Assembly: GCA_028724525.1 (NCBI GenBank)
Contig: JAQYCV010000022.1
Location: forward strand, 1-42,257
Source of the DNA: Clostridiales bacterium
GTDB taxonomy: Bacteria > Bacillota > Clostridia > Saccharofermentanales > DTU023
Direction: 5' to 3'
DNA: 42,257 nucleotides
The position numbers and the translations under genes are program-made. Shown piece after piece: positions 32,027-40,805 of this stretch; within the stretch, counting starts at the first letter, position 1, and each line of letters starts with the position of its first letter. The notes beneath the pieces were generated by a model, which was not told where the DNA came from, did no database searches, and saw only the letters and a program-made list of their open reading frames with translations.

Positions 32027-32506
32027 ATGTCTCGTTTTAAGACAGCGATCAAAAATCATAGCTTACAAGATGCTCTACTCTTTGCTGTATTTGGCATTGC
32101 TCTACTCATCCATGCTTTAAGTAAGCACTATGCTCAAGCCATGCCAGACTGGAAGATGTCGCCTTATCTTTTCCCCCTGCTGGTATCAATATTTTTAATT
32201 TTGCTCTCAACTTCTTTGGCTGCAGATGGACGGCGCGAACTTAAGCAATCCGCTGAGCCAAAACAAAATGAAGCTAGCCTTCAACTTAACTATGGGAAGA
32301 AGGTTTTGTTTACGGTTCTTTTTAGCATCGTTTACTACATTTTAATGCCGATACTGACATTTATTCCCTCAACGATCTTGTTTCTAACGGTCATGTTCTT
32401 ATATTTAGGTGAAAGACGCCCTTTGGTTATAGGTCTCATATCCGTATTAACAGCCGTTTTTGTATATGCTTTGTTTGCCCTAGGGCTTAACGTGATGTTG
32501 CCGTAG
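32027..32506 (+). CDS. tctB: TctB-type small membrane subunit
   Basis: A 159-residue protein with about four membrane spans, the first at about 16-30 and the last pair at the C-terminus (PLVIGLISVLTAVFVYALFA). It is the small, poorly conserved membrane subunit of tripartite tricarboxylate transporters, identified mostly by topology, length and position between tctC and tctA. The ribosome site is AAGGAG. Its stop codon lies in the ribosome site region of tctA. Confidence 0.82.
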   Translation: MSRFKTAIKNHSLQDALLFAVFGIALLIHALSKHYAQAMPDWKMSPYLFPLLVSIFLILLSTSLAADGRRELKQSAEPKQNEASLQLNYGKKVLFTVLFSIVYYILMPILTFIPSTILFLTVMFLYLGERRPLVIGLISVLTAVFVYALFALGLNVMLP

Positions 32507-32516
32507 GAGGTAATGT

Positions 32517-34022
32517 ATGGACCAAATAATTGGCGTTTTAAAATGGATGATCCAACCTGAATTCATCCTGTTCACATTCATCGGTTCATTAGCCGGACTA
32601 TTTGTTGGCTCTATACCTGGTCTTTCCGTGACTATGGCCACAGCCCTGCTCGTATCGGTTACTTATAGTTGGCAAACCTCTCATGCCTTGGCAACCATCA
32701 TGGGCGTTTATGTCGTTGGTGTATATTCTGGAGCCTTATCAGCCATCTTAATTAATATTCCAGGGGCTCCTTCCTCTGTGGTAACCACTTTAGATGGCTA
32801 TCCTCTTGCCAAAAAAGGGGAGTCGTTCAGAGCCTTAAAATACGCCACCTTCTACTCCTTTGTGGGTTCACTATTTGGCCTTTTAATGCTTTGGATAGCG
32901 GCCAAGCCCGTAACCAATCTCGCCCTAAAATTTACGCCTATGGATTATTTCTTGCTCGCCCTCTTTGGTCTAGCAACCGTAGGTTCCTTAACCACTAAGA
33001 GTTTCTCTAAAGGCTTAATTAGCGCTGTCCTCGGACTCATTCTGAGCATGGTGGGTATTGATAGTGTAGTGGGCACGCCTCGTCTAACCTTCGGAATGCA
33101 AGAGTTAAACAGCGGAATTAGCATAGTGCCTGCACTTGTTGGACTTTTTGGCTTTTCTGAAGTTCTTTTTGTCATTTCAAATGGAGCTGCTGACGGTGAA
33201 GTTGCCAAAATTGTGAAAAGCGTAGTAAAAACCAAAGAACTGCTTAAGCACTTTTTCGCTTCTCTTTATTATTGCATCATAGGTACTTTTGTCGGAGCTT
33301 TGCCAGGTGCTGGTGGTCCCGTTGCGGCTTTTTTGGCCTATTCTGAAGCCCGTCGAATTAACAAGAATCCTTCTGTACCTTTTGGTGAAGGCGCAGTCGA
33401 AGGTATTGTTGCTAGCGAATCTGCGAATAATGCCTGTATTGGCGGAGCTTTGATCCCCATGTTGACTCTAGCCATACCTGGCGATGCGGTTACGGCCATT
33501 ATTCTATCCGTCTTTTATGTGCATGGCTTGCGCCCAGGCCCCATGTTCCTGATGGACAGCCCGGATATCTTCGAGATTATTTTGGCCGGTGGATTTTTAG
33601 GTTGTATTTTCCTGCTTCTTTTGGGAACTTTAGTGGCTCCACGGGTCAGCAAAATTATCAGTGTGCCTAAAAACCTCCTCTTGCCTGTCGTTACTGTACT
33701 CTGTGTCATTGGTGCTTTTGCTGGTAATAACCGGATGTTTGATGTTGCCCTGATGTTCATCTTTGGTATAATCGGCTATTTTATGCGCCGCCGTGGTTAC
33801 GCCGTAGCGCCTATGACACTCGCTTTAGTGCTGGGCAATATGATGGATTCAAACTTCCGACGCGCTATATCACTGGCCTCTTCCGAATCCAATAAGATTG
33901 CAGCCTTATTTGGACGCCCTATAACGCTTGTCCTTTTACTATTTACAATAGTTACCTTGTTGATGAATATTCCCGCTATCAAACGTATCTTGTCAAAAGC
34001 AAAAAAAGAAAATAAAGCTTAG
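32517..34022 (+). CDS. tctA: TctA-type large membrane subunit of a tripartite tricarboxylate transporter
   Basis: A 501-residue protein with about twelve membrane spans. The family signature near the N-terminus is clear (GSIPGLSVTMATALLVSVTY, then SAILINIPGAPSSVVTTLDG), and a second similar stretch GALPGAGGPVAAFLAYSEAR follows in the second half. TctA uses an ion gradient to import a carboxylate delivered by TctC. The ribosome site GGAGG overlaps the end of tctB. No terminator follows before the aroA-like gene 123 bp downstream, so readthrough is possible. Confidence 0.92.
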   Translation: MDQIIGVLKWMIQPEFILFTFIGSLAGLFVGSIPGLSVTMATALLVSVTYSWQTSHALATIMGVYVVGVYSGALSAILINIPGAPSSVVTTLDGYPLAKKGESFRALKYATFYSFVGSLFGLLMLWIAAKPVTNLALKFTPMDYFLLALFGLATVGSLTTKSFSKGLISAVLGLILSMVGIDSVVGTPRLTFGMQELNSGISIVPALVGLFGFSEVLFVISNGAADGEVAKIVKSVVKTKELLKHFFASLYYCIIGTFVGALPGAGGPVAAFLAYSEARRINKNPSVPFGEGAVEGIVASESANNACIGGALIPMLTLAIPGDAVTAIILSVFYVHGLRPGPMFLMDSPDIFEIILAGGFLGCIFLLLLGTLVAPRVSKIISVPKNLLLPVVTVLCVIGAFAGNNRMFDVALMFIFGIIGYFMRRRGYAVAPMTLALVLGNMMDSNFRRAISLASSESNKIAALFGRPITLVLLLFTIVTLLMNIPAIKRILSKAKKENKA

Positions 34023-34086
34023 AGCTTTTGTTTATTACATGGCACAGTAAATGCCTCAAATACTTTTAAGTAAACTCTCTTGCACT

Positions 34087-34101
34087 GCTCATAGCATGAG
34101 C
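34087..34101. promoter_or_regulatory. Small dyad upstream of the aroA-like gene
   Basis: GCTCAT (34087-34092) and ATGAGC (34096-34101) are inverted around AGC, 45 bp before the start codon. It could be an operator or a weak hairpin. It lacks the central CG of the site near tctC, so the same regulator is not expected to bind. Confidence 0.3.
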
Positions 34102-34145
34102 TACTTGTAAGAGACACTACAACACAAAACGCATAGGAGAAAAAC

Positions 34146-35438
34146 ATGAAAATAAATTCCAGTAAAAGTGAATTACGCGGTACCATCATCGTACCAGGTT
34201 CTAAGAGCCATACTATCCGCGCGGTCCTACTTGCCACTATGGCGGAAGGCAAATCGACTATTCGCAACCCTCTTCCTAGTAACGATTGCAAAAGTGCTGC
34301 TCATGCTGCCCGCCTCTTTGGAGCTCAAGTCGAAGAAGCTGATGGCGTCTGGTATATCCAGGGTGCTGGTAGCCAGCTAAAAGTCCCAGATGACATTGTA
34401 GATTGCGGCAACTCTGGTACTGCAACCATTTTTGTCATGGGTATGGCGGCTTTATTAAAAGGGTATGCAGTCATTACTGGTGACGAGCAGATTCGTCGCA
34501 GGCCCGTTCATTGGCTGGTTAACGCGCTTAATGCATTGGGTGCTAGAGCTATGCTAACTAGGCCTGATCATCAAGCCCCGCCAGTTGTAGTGGGTGGGCC
34601 CTTGCAAGGTGGCACGGCTGTTTTTGATGGCTTTAACTCCCAGGTTATCTCCGCGACCATGCTGTCCAGTGCGATTTGTGGACACCAGGTAGAAATTAAG
34701 GTAGATCATCCCCTTGAGAAGCCCTATCTGCAAATGACCATTGATTGGATGAAAACATTTGGCGTCGACTTTGTAGAAAAAAGTAACGACTATTCCCATT
34801 TTGTCTTAGATGGCCAAGGCAAGTATCATGCTGTAGATGCGGTAGTTCCCAGTGATTGGTCTGGTGTTGCTTTCCCGCTTGTGGCTTCCATTATTACACC
34901 TTCAGATGTCGTCATCGAAGGTCTGGACTTTTACGATGCCCAAGGAGATAAGGCAGTTGTAGACCACCTCCTCCGCATGGGTGCTAAGATTGAAAAAGAT
35001 GAAGCGAAAGGCCGGCTCCACATTATCGGCGGATCTCCTCTCAAATCTGGTATAGAAATCAATCTAAATGACACACCAGACGCTCTCCCTGCTCTTGCTG
35101 TTGCAGCAGCTTTTGCCGAGGGTGCAACGACCTTTACTGGGCTTTCCCACGTCAGGGTCAAAGAGACGGATAGAGTGGCTGTTATGGAAGAGATGCTAGG
35201 CCGTCTCGGCGTCAAAACCGATACCACCAAGGACTCTATGGTAGTATATGGCGGTAAGGGCCTAAAAGGTGATGTGGTAGCGAGCCAGAAAGACCACCGC
35301 ATTGCGATGGCACTTGCCGTTGCCGGTCTGGCCTCTGAGGGTGTCGTAACCGTAGAAGATGCTGAGTGTGCGGATGTTTCTTTCCCGGGTTTTTATCAGC
35401 AAATGAATAAGTTAGGAGCAAACTTCCAGGAGGCTTAA
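34146..35438 (+). CDS. aroA: EPSP synthase family protein (3-phosphoshikimate 1-carboxyvinyltransferase)
   Basis: A 430-residue enolpyruvyl transferase. EPSP synthase normally joins phosphoenolpyruvate to shikimate 3-phosphate. Key motifs are present: VPGSKSHTIRA (PEP- and shikimate-binding Lys and Ser), CGNSGTATIFVMG, QIRRRPVHWLVNAL, the catalytic Asp in NDTPDALPALA, RVKETDR, and DHRIAMALAVAG. The HTIRA and GTATIFVMG variants differ from common housekeeping enzymes, so it belongs to a divergent branch. It sits between two organic-acid transporter genes and a regulator, and no other shikimate-pathway gene is near. The ribosome site is AGGAG. It could be the housekeeping enzyme or one acting on an imported acid. 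Confidence 0.85.
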   Translation: MKINSSKSELRGTIIVPGSKSHTIRAVLLATMAEGKSTIRNPLPSNDCKSAAHAARLFGAQVEEADGVWYIQGAGSQLKVPDDIVDCGNSGTATIFVMGMAALLKGYAVITGDEQIRRRPVHWLVNALNALGARAMLTRPDHQAPPVVVGGPLQGGTAVFDGFNSQVISATMLSSAICGHQVEIKVDHPLEKPYLQMTIDWMKTFGVDFVEKSNDYSHFVLDGQGKYHAVDAVVPSDWSGVAFPLVASIITPSDVVIEGLDFYDAQGDKAVVDHLLRMGAKIEKDEAKGRLHIIGGSPLKSGIEINLNDTPDALPALAVAAAFAEGATTFTGLSHVRVKETDRVAVMEEMLGRLGVKTDTTKDSMVVYGGKGLKGDVVASQKDHRIAMALAVAGLASEGVVTVEDAECADVSFPGFYQQMNKLGANFQEA

Positions 35439-35482
35439 GCCATCAATAGCTCTCTATTTTTAGTTTTATAAGGGGATGTGAT

Positions 35483-36565
35483 ATGAAAAATAGCAAAGCT
35501 CCTACCATAGTAGATGTAGCAGAATTGGCTGGTGTATCTATCTCCACAGTCTCTCGAGTCCTGAACAATAAAGGAGGCGTCAATGCGTCTTCTAGGGACA
35601 GGGTAGAAGCGGCTATACGTGAGCTAAAGTATGTACCAAGTCCGGCTGCGCGACGCATCCGCGGTGCGTCTAGCCGGACCCTTGGCGTTATTCTGCCAGA
35701 TGCTAAAGATCCTTTTTTCTCAAAGGTCCTGGAATCCATTCTAAATGCTGCCGATGAGGTGGCCCTTAAAGTGATTGTGTTTAGCTGTCATGGAGATAGC
35801 CGTAATGAAGCAACGCAACTCAAAGCCGCTGCAGCAGCAGATCTTGTTGGACTTCTATATTGTCCCTCTTCGGGAGTGGATGTTGCCTTGGTTCGATCGC
35901 TCTTCAATGCCAAGCTTCCCTTGATCATTGTGTATCGTAGGGGGACTATGCCAGGCGTACCGCATATCTATATAGATAACTATAAAGGTGGCTATCTGGC
36001 TACAAAATATCTACTGCATCTAGGGCGCAAAGACATAGCCTTTTTTGCTGGATTTTGGCCCTCGACAGAAAGCGATCATATTGAGAGCTTCTTGCCGCTA
36101 CTCGATTCGCCTAATCGTGGGATCTATACAGCTCTAGATCGTATTGCTGGCTACAAACATGCGCTGGATGAAGCAGGTTTGCCTTTCGATGAGTCTCTTC
36201 TTATTGCAGCTCCGGGCTTTGACTATGAAAGTGGTCTTGTAGGCATGCAACACTTTCTCTCCCGTATGCGTTCTTTCGATGCTTTGATATGTGGCAATGA
36301 TGCTGTCGCTACGGGGGCTATGCAAACTCTATCTGAACAACATTATCAAGTACCAGGGCAAATCTCCATTGTTGGATACGACGATTCTCTTTTCTCGCTT
36401 GTTACAAGACCGAGATTGACAACTATCCGTCAAGATGCAACTCAAATTGGTAAAGGCGCTATCGAAATGCTCATGGCCTGCATGGCCGGTGAGCAGGTTG
36501 ACGACCGTGTGATTGACGTAGAGTTGATCGTTAGAGAATCTACAGCTATGGTTCTTGAAAACTAA
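35483..36565 (+). CDS. LacI-family transcriptional regulator
   Basis: A 360-residue regulator. Residues about 7-60 are the LacI DNA-binding domain (TIVDVAELAGVSISTVSRVL, then the hinge SPAARRIRGASSRTLGVILP). The rest is a periplasmic-binding-protein-like sensor domain with DALICGNDAVATGAM and SIVGYDDSLFS. An effector, probably a small organic acid used by the locus, would control it. The CG-centred palindrome at 30619-30632 upstream of tctC is the likely operator. The ribosome site is AAGGGG. It lies 44 bp after the aroA-like gene and 27 bp before the DASS transporter. Confidence 0.9.
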   Translation: MKNSKAPTIVDVAELAGVSISTVSRVLNNKGGVNASSRDRVEAAIRELKYVPSPAARRIRGASSRTLGVILPDAKDPFFSKVLESILNAADEVALKVIVFSCHGDSRNEATQLKAAAAADLVGLLYCPSSGVDVALVRSLFNAKLPLIIVYRRGTMPGVPHIYIDNYKGGYLATKYLLHLGRKDIAFFAGFWPSTESDHIESFLPLLDSPNRGIYTALDRIAGYKHALDEAGLPFDESLLIAAPGFDYESGLVGMQHFLSRMRSFDALICGNDAVATGAMQTLSEQHYQVPGQISIVGYDDSLFSLVTRPRLTTIRQDATQIGKGAIEMLMACMAGEQVDDRVIDVELIVRESTAMVLEN

Positions 36566-36592
36566 TATTCTTTATCTAAAGGAATGATATCA

Positions 36593-37984
36593 ATGACTAT
36601 GGAATCAAGCTCTCCGAGAGAGGCAAGGATAAAGTGGTTAAAGTCACTAATCTTGTCTTTACTTGGCCCTATCCTCTTGCTTGTCTGGCAGCCCTTAGGC
36701 ATGACTTTTCGCCAGACTGCTATTGTGGCTGCCGTTGTCCTAACGATTATTTGGTGGACAAGCAATCTCATTCCGAAAATCCCAGCTTCCCTCTTTCTGC
36801 TTGCGATATTCTGGTTGGGTAGTGGGGCCGCACCTGAGGTGGTTTTTTCCTTCCCCCTATCCGAGACTTTTCCCCTACTCATCTTTACCTACCTTTTTTC
36901 CCATGCTGTCTCGACTTCCGGTTTGGTGGAGAAGCTCATAGCTCCTTTATTACATCGGATTGCCACAACGCCTATTCGACTCATTTTATCGATGTTGCTG
37001 GTGTACCTGGCAACCGTCTTTCTTATCCCTCAGCCCTTAGCGAGGCTGATCTTAGTGACTGCCATTTTTGACAGTTATCTCAAGGAGACCAATGCCTCTG
37101 CGGAGGCTATCCAGGTTTTTAACTTTGCCTCTGTTCTCTATTATATTCTGGTCAATATGCTCCTCACGAGAGCAGATCTGATCATGAATAATGCCGCCCT
37201 ATCTTTTGCAGGCATAACTGGCATGGATGATTTGACCTGGCTTCGCTATATGGCAGTGCCTACACTTGTCGTCATGTTTGTGCTGACAGCTGCCTTGTTC
37301 TTTATCTTCAAAAGGGAACTCCGAGGGAGTTCTTTAGTGCTCAAAGCCGAACATAAAGTCCAAAACAACCGTCTGACACAAAAAGAGATCATTGTTTTGA
37401 TAATTGTTCTCGTAACAGTCATCCTATGGATGACCGAATCTCTGCACGGTATTTCGGGCACTTGGATTACTCTAGCTTCAACAGTTGTTTTATTTTTCGT
37501 AGGTGCTCTCAAATGGCAAGACCTACGAGCAATAGATGTCAACACGCTGGTCTTCCTATCCGCTGCATTTGCCATAGGGGGGGTGTTAAAAGCCATAGGG
37601 GCAGCCGACTTACTTTTCTCTCACTTGAAGGCACTTTTCCCCCTACCTTCTTCACCTTTCTATTTTGTTGTCATGGTTTTGATTACCATGGCCATACACA
37701 TGCTTTTGGGGAGTAACACTACCACTCTCTCGGTCGTTATCCCTGGCCTACTTGTGGCTGTAGGTGACACCCTTGCCCCTCCCATGATCATGTTTATTGC
37801 CTACTCTAGTGTTGCCTATCACGCTATCTTGCCCGTGCATTCTGTAGCTTTTATGATCGGTGCAGAAAAGGGTCTTTACCCGCCGAAATATGTCACACGT
37901 TTCGGAATCTTTTCTACGTTTGTAGTTTACCTGTCTATCTTATTTCTTTATCTGCCCTGGTGGAGGTTAATAGGGGCCTTATAG
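36593..37984 (+). CDS. DASS/SLC13-type anion transporter
   Basis: A protein of about 463 residues with roughly twelve spans, of the divalent anion:sodium symporter group (CitT/SdcS-like). Landmarks are WWTSNLIPKIPASLFLLAIF, the HGISGTWITLASTVVLFF loop and the C-terminal MLLGSNTTTLSVVIPGLL, which resembles the SNT-type signature. Likely substrates are dicarboxylates or similar organic anions. I prefer ATG at 36593 because AAAGGA at 36578-36583 touches the alternative ATG at 36584 but is well spaced from this one. A strong terminator follows. Confidence 0.82.
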   Translation: MTMESSSPREARIKWLKSLILSLLGPILLLVWQPLGMTFRQTAIVAAVVLTIIWWTSNLIPKIPASLFLLAIFWLGSGAAPEVVFSFPLSETFPLLIFTYLFSHAVSTSGLVEKLIAPLLHRIATTPIRLILSMLLVYLATVFLIPQPLARLILVTAIFDSYLKETNASAEAIQVFNFASVLYYILVNMLLTRADLIMNNAALSFAGITGMDDLTWLRYMAVPTLVVMFVLTAALFFIFKRELRGSSLVLKAEHKVQNNRLTQKEIIVLIIVLVTVILWMTESLHGISGTWITLASTVVLFFVGALKWQDLRAIDVNTLVFLSAAFAIGGVLKAIGAADLLFSHLKALFPLPSSPFYFVVMVLITMAIHMLLGSNTTTLSVVIPGLLVAVGDTLAPPMIMFIAYSSVAYHAILPVHSVAFMIGAEKGLYPPKYVTRFGIFSTFVVYLSILFLYLPWWRLIGAL

Positions 37985-37997
37985 GGTTACTGTAAAG

Positions 37998-38013
37998 ATT
38001 GTGATCTCACAAT
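37998..38013. promoter_or_regulatory. Short dyad ATTGTGA-tc-TCACAAT
   Basis: Perfect 7-bp arms with a 2-bp centre, just after the DASS gene and before its terminator. It could be a protein-binding site, but its position in the tail of an operon argues against control of a downstream promoter. Confidence 0.25.
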
Positions 38014-38033
38014 AGATTAGACATCTTGAAATT

Positions 38034-38079
38034 AAAAACTCCCGCAGTCAGTTGAAATCCGACTGCGGGAGTTTTTTTA
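38034..38079. terminator. Strong bidirectional intrinsic terminator
   Basis: AACTCCCGCAGTC (38037-38049) pairs perfectly with GACTGCGGGAGTT (38061-38073), 13 bp, followed by seven T residues; five A residues precede it. It can end both the DASS operon on the plus strand and the surface protein gene on the minus strand. Confidence 0.9.
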
Positions 38080-38115
38080 TTGATTAGATTTTTGCGCCTA
38101 TGGGGCTAAGAAGGC

Positions 38116-40608
38116 TTACCTGAGATAATGTTTCCGGATCAGGGCCAAGCAAGCAATACCCATGAGGGTCAAGCTGAGGCTCCAGCCGAGCGTATCGGAT
38201 GCGCCCGTTGCGGGTAGGCTAGTGATCTGGCTCTTAGCTACTGGCGGTTTGCCCTGGTAGAGGTTGGTGAAGTAGGCTGTCGTCGTATTGCTATCTAGCC
38301 CATTCTTATACATCCTGCGGTCCACCATCAGCTGGCAGTCTTGTAAGTAAACATGGTCAACGAAGGTGTGGACATCTGTTGAATAGGTGTATTTACCGTC
38401 TCTTGCATCCAGCTCCTGGATTCTATATTCATAATAGCCAGGCTGGGTATAGCTTATCTGGCCTGTTGAGACCGTGCCTTCACCGGATCTCTGAACCTCT
38501 CTGACCGCGCCCTGCTCGTTTTGCGGTAGGGGGAAGGGCTTGGGTTCTGGACGTGGGTCAACCGGGTCTGGCCGGTAGGAGACTGGTTCAATTCTGAAAG
38601 TAAAGAGGTCTGCCTGGTCAGGCTGTCCGCCATCGATTTTCTTGAACACGATAGGGGAGGAGTCGCTAACACTTGGGGGAGGTGGGACTTCTACCTCGGA
38701 CGGTTCTGAGGGCTTGGTGGGTTCCGGTGGTAGACTGTTGGTTAACTGGATCGTATAGGTTCTGTTTGTAGCATCTTTGCTATAACCGTCAATGCTCAAA
38801 ATATATTCGCTGCCCTCTGGTTCCCGGAAATTAATGGGCAGGAGTTCTCCAGTTCTAGCATCCGTCAGGGTATCAGGATCAGGGAAATCTTCTACGGTAG
38901 CTTCCCACTGATTGGCCTTGGTAAGTGTCACATCTTCGATATAGTGGTCGCCTACATACATACCGAGGGTAATGGTGTCTGGGATCGCACTAGGATCTAC
39001 AGCCCAGGCTTTTTTGACAATAATTTTATAGGGAGTGTCTTCGCCAAAAATGATATGACCATTATTGGCGATGCCGCCTCCGCTTATGCCTGTATCTGTA
39101 GCTATATTTCCGGAAATAAGAACTGTAGCCAATTGTTTTGCCAGGGCTTGTGAGTCCCCGGAAGGTTGGGATTTGTAGGCCAGGTTTTTGCCCTTTTGAT
39201 CTACAAGCATAGTTTTATAGGGCAAGGGATCACCAGGGTCCTGAGGATTAAAGCGATCGGGCTTGCTGTCCTTCATCCCAATTCAAGTGTACGCCTCGAT
39301 TACTACCGTCCTGATACCAGAGACGGTAGCCTCCGCCCCAGAAACCTTCTGCCGTGTTAGCAGTAATGGTACCTCCTGCAATCCAATGCTTATCACCCCT
39401 GTACAGGCAAATCCCACCGCCAGAAGCCCCGGCTGTATTACCGGAAACTGTTCCACCAGACATTTGAACGGTAGAGTTTATAGAAAATATACCCCCCACC
39501 AAAGTCATCGCAAGAATTATCATTTATGGAACCACCGATCATGTGCAAAACACTATTTGTTTCTAAATAGATGCCGCCGCCACGTGGTGCGTAATTATTC
39601 TTAATTATGCCCCCCTTCATACTTATGATGGCTCTCTTACCGAAAACGGCTCCGCCAGGATACTCAGTTGGGTTATTATTTTGGAGGATTGCTCCATCAA
39701 GGATGTTCAGAGTACCGCGGCAATCAATGAGGCAATCCTCAGCTGGAGCTGAATCAAGCGCACCTCCGTCAATTGTAATATTTGTAAGATTGACTTCAGC
39801 GTCTGGTTTAATTAATAGTAAACACCCTAAATAATTAGGGCCTCTCTTTAGTATGGCTTTGGTTCCGCTGAGTGAAATATCGCTTGTGTCTAATAAAACT
39901 CTGCCCGTAACAAATATAGTGTCAATGGCAGGGTTAGCTGCGGCAAGTTCTTTAGCTTTGTCAAAGGTCATGACGGCTTGTTCAGGGCTTTCGCCTGTCT
40001 TGTTATCATCACCGGTTTCCCCATCCAGGTAGATGGCATTACCTGCACCCACCGGATCGGGCACGATCTCTTTACCTATCTCCAGACCACCTGCGGGCGC
40101 TTTTGCTGGAGCCTGGCCCAAATTACCTTCCACTGTCAGAAGGGGCGAATAGTAATGTACGAGAATTTCCTCGTCGGGGTTAGAGAGATTGGTAGTTGAA
40201 TCTATGGTTAAGACCAGCTGATCTAGCTTGAGCTTGGCCAGGCCCGTAATCTGGGAGGCAAGCCCTTGTAATTGTAAATGAATGCGGTAGTTCTTACCGG
40301 CTTCAAACCGAGCTGTTTCGATAGTTTGGTCGATAGGGAGCCAGCTGCCATCTTCCAGTTGGATTTCCCAGTTAGCAGTAACCTGTTCGTCATCCTCTAC
40401 CCCCCCCTAAGGGGTTTGCAGGGTCCTCAGGTTTTTTGACCTCATTGAGTTCATCTTGAGTGTCTACGACAAAATGCTGAGCTCCTGCGGTATCTTGATC
40501 TTCAGTAGCCTGCACCAGGGGGCTGGGCATGATGAGGCTACTGAGCATGACGATTAATTAGACATAGGAAAAGATTTTTCCTATGCTTTTATGTTTGCGG
40601 TGATTCAT
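38116..40608 (-). pseudogene. LPXTG-anchored beta-helix surface protein, disrupted
   Basis: With corrections this would be a wall-anchored protein of roughly 830 residues. It starts at 40608 behind a strong GGAGGAGCGA site with a signal peptide, has a Gly-rich right-handed beta-helix (repeats like GGTVSGNTAGASGGGI and GGIIKNNYAPRGGGIYL), a Pro-rich linker, a pilin isopeptide-type domain (FTFRIEPVSYRP to YKNG), and the sorting signal LPATG plus membrane anchor and RKHYLR tail. The frame is broken four times: a TAA stop at codon 17 of the signal peptide (40558-40560), and single-base insertions in G runs at 40400-40407 (G8), 39492-39497 (G6) and 39277-39279 (G3). Removing one G at each place restores the frame. 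Similar proteins bind host or wall ligands. Decay, phase variation or sequencing error could explain it. Confidence 0.85.
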
Positions 40609-40735
40609 TTTCGCTCCTCCGATATTTTTAATATCTCTTAAATAATATAAATTATATTAAGTGGGCTGCATGAAGTCTTGATATCTTTATAGATACAAAT
40701 AGGTTACGTGAAAATATCTTGCCTAGAAAAACTGG

Positions 40736-40773
40736 GAAAAATGAAGGCGCCTCTTCGGCTGAAGAGGCGTCTT
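40736..40773 (-). terminator. Intrinsic terminator of ftsH
   Basis: On the minus strand a 13-bp stem (40761-40773 with 40744-40756, loop of four) rich in G-C is followed by CATTTTT. It lies about 30 bp after the ftsH stop codon. Confidence 0.85.
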
Positions 40774-40805
40774 GTTAGGCTAGCTTGAAAAAGCAACTAT
40801 TATGT

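Noticed and set aside
40389-40608. Selenocysteine at the TGA that ends the first frame of the surface protein
   Set aside because: The TGA follows a G8 run, and one-base removal restores the frame to a good protein. No selenoprotein family fits and no SECIS-like hairpin is evident.
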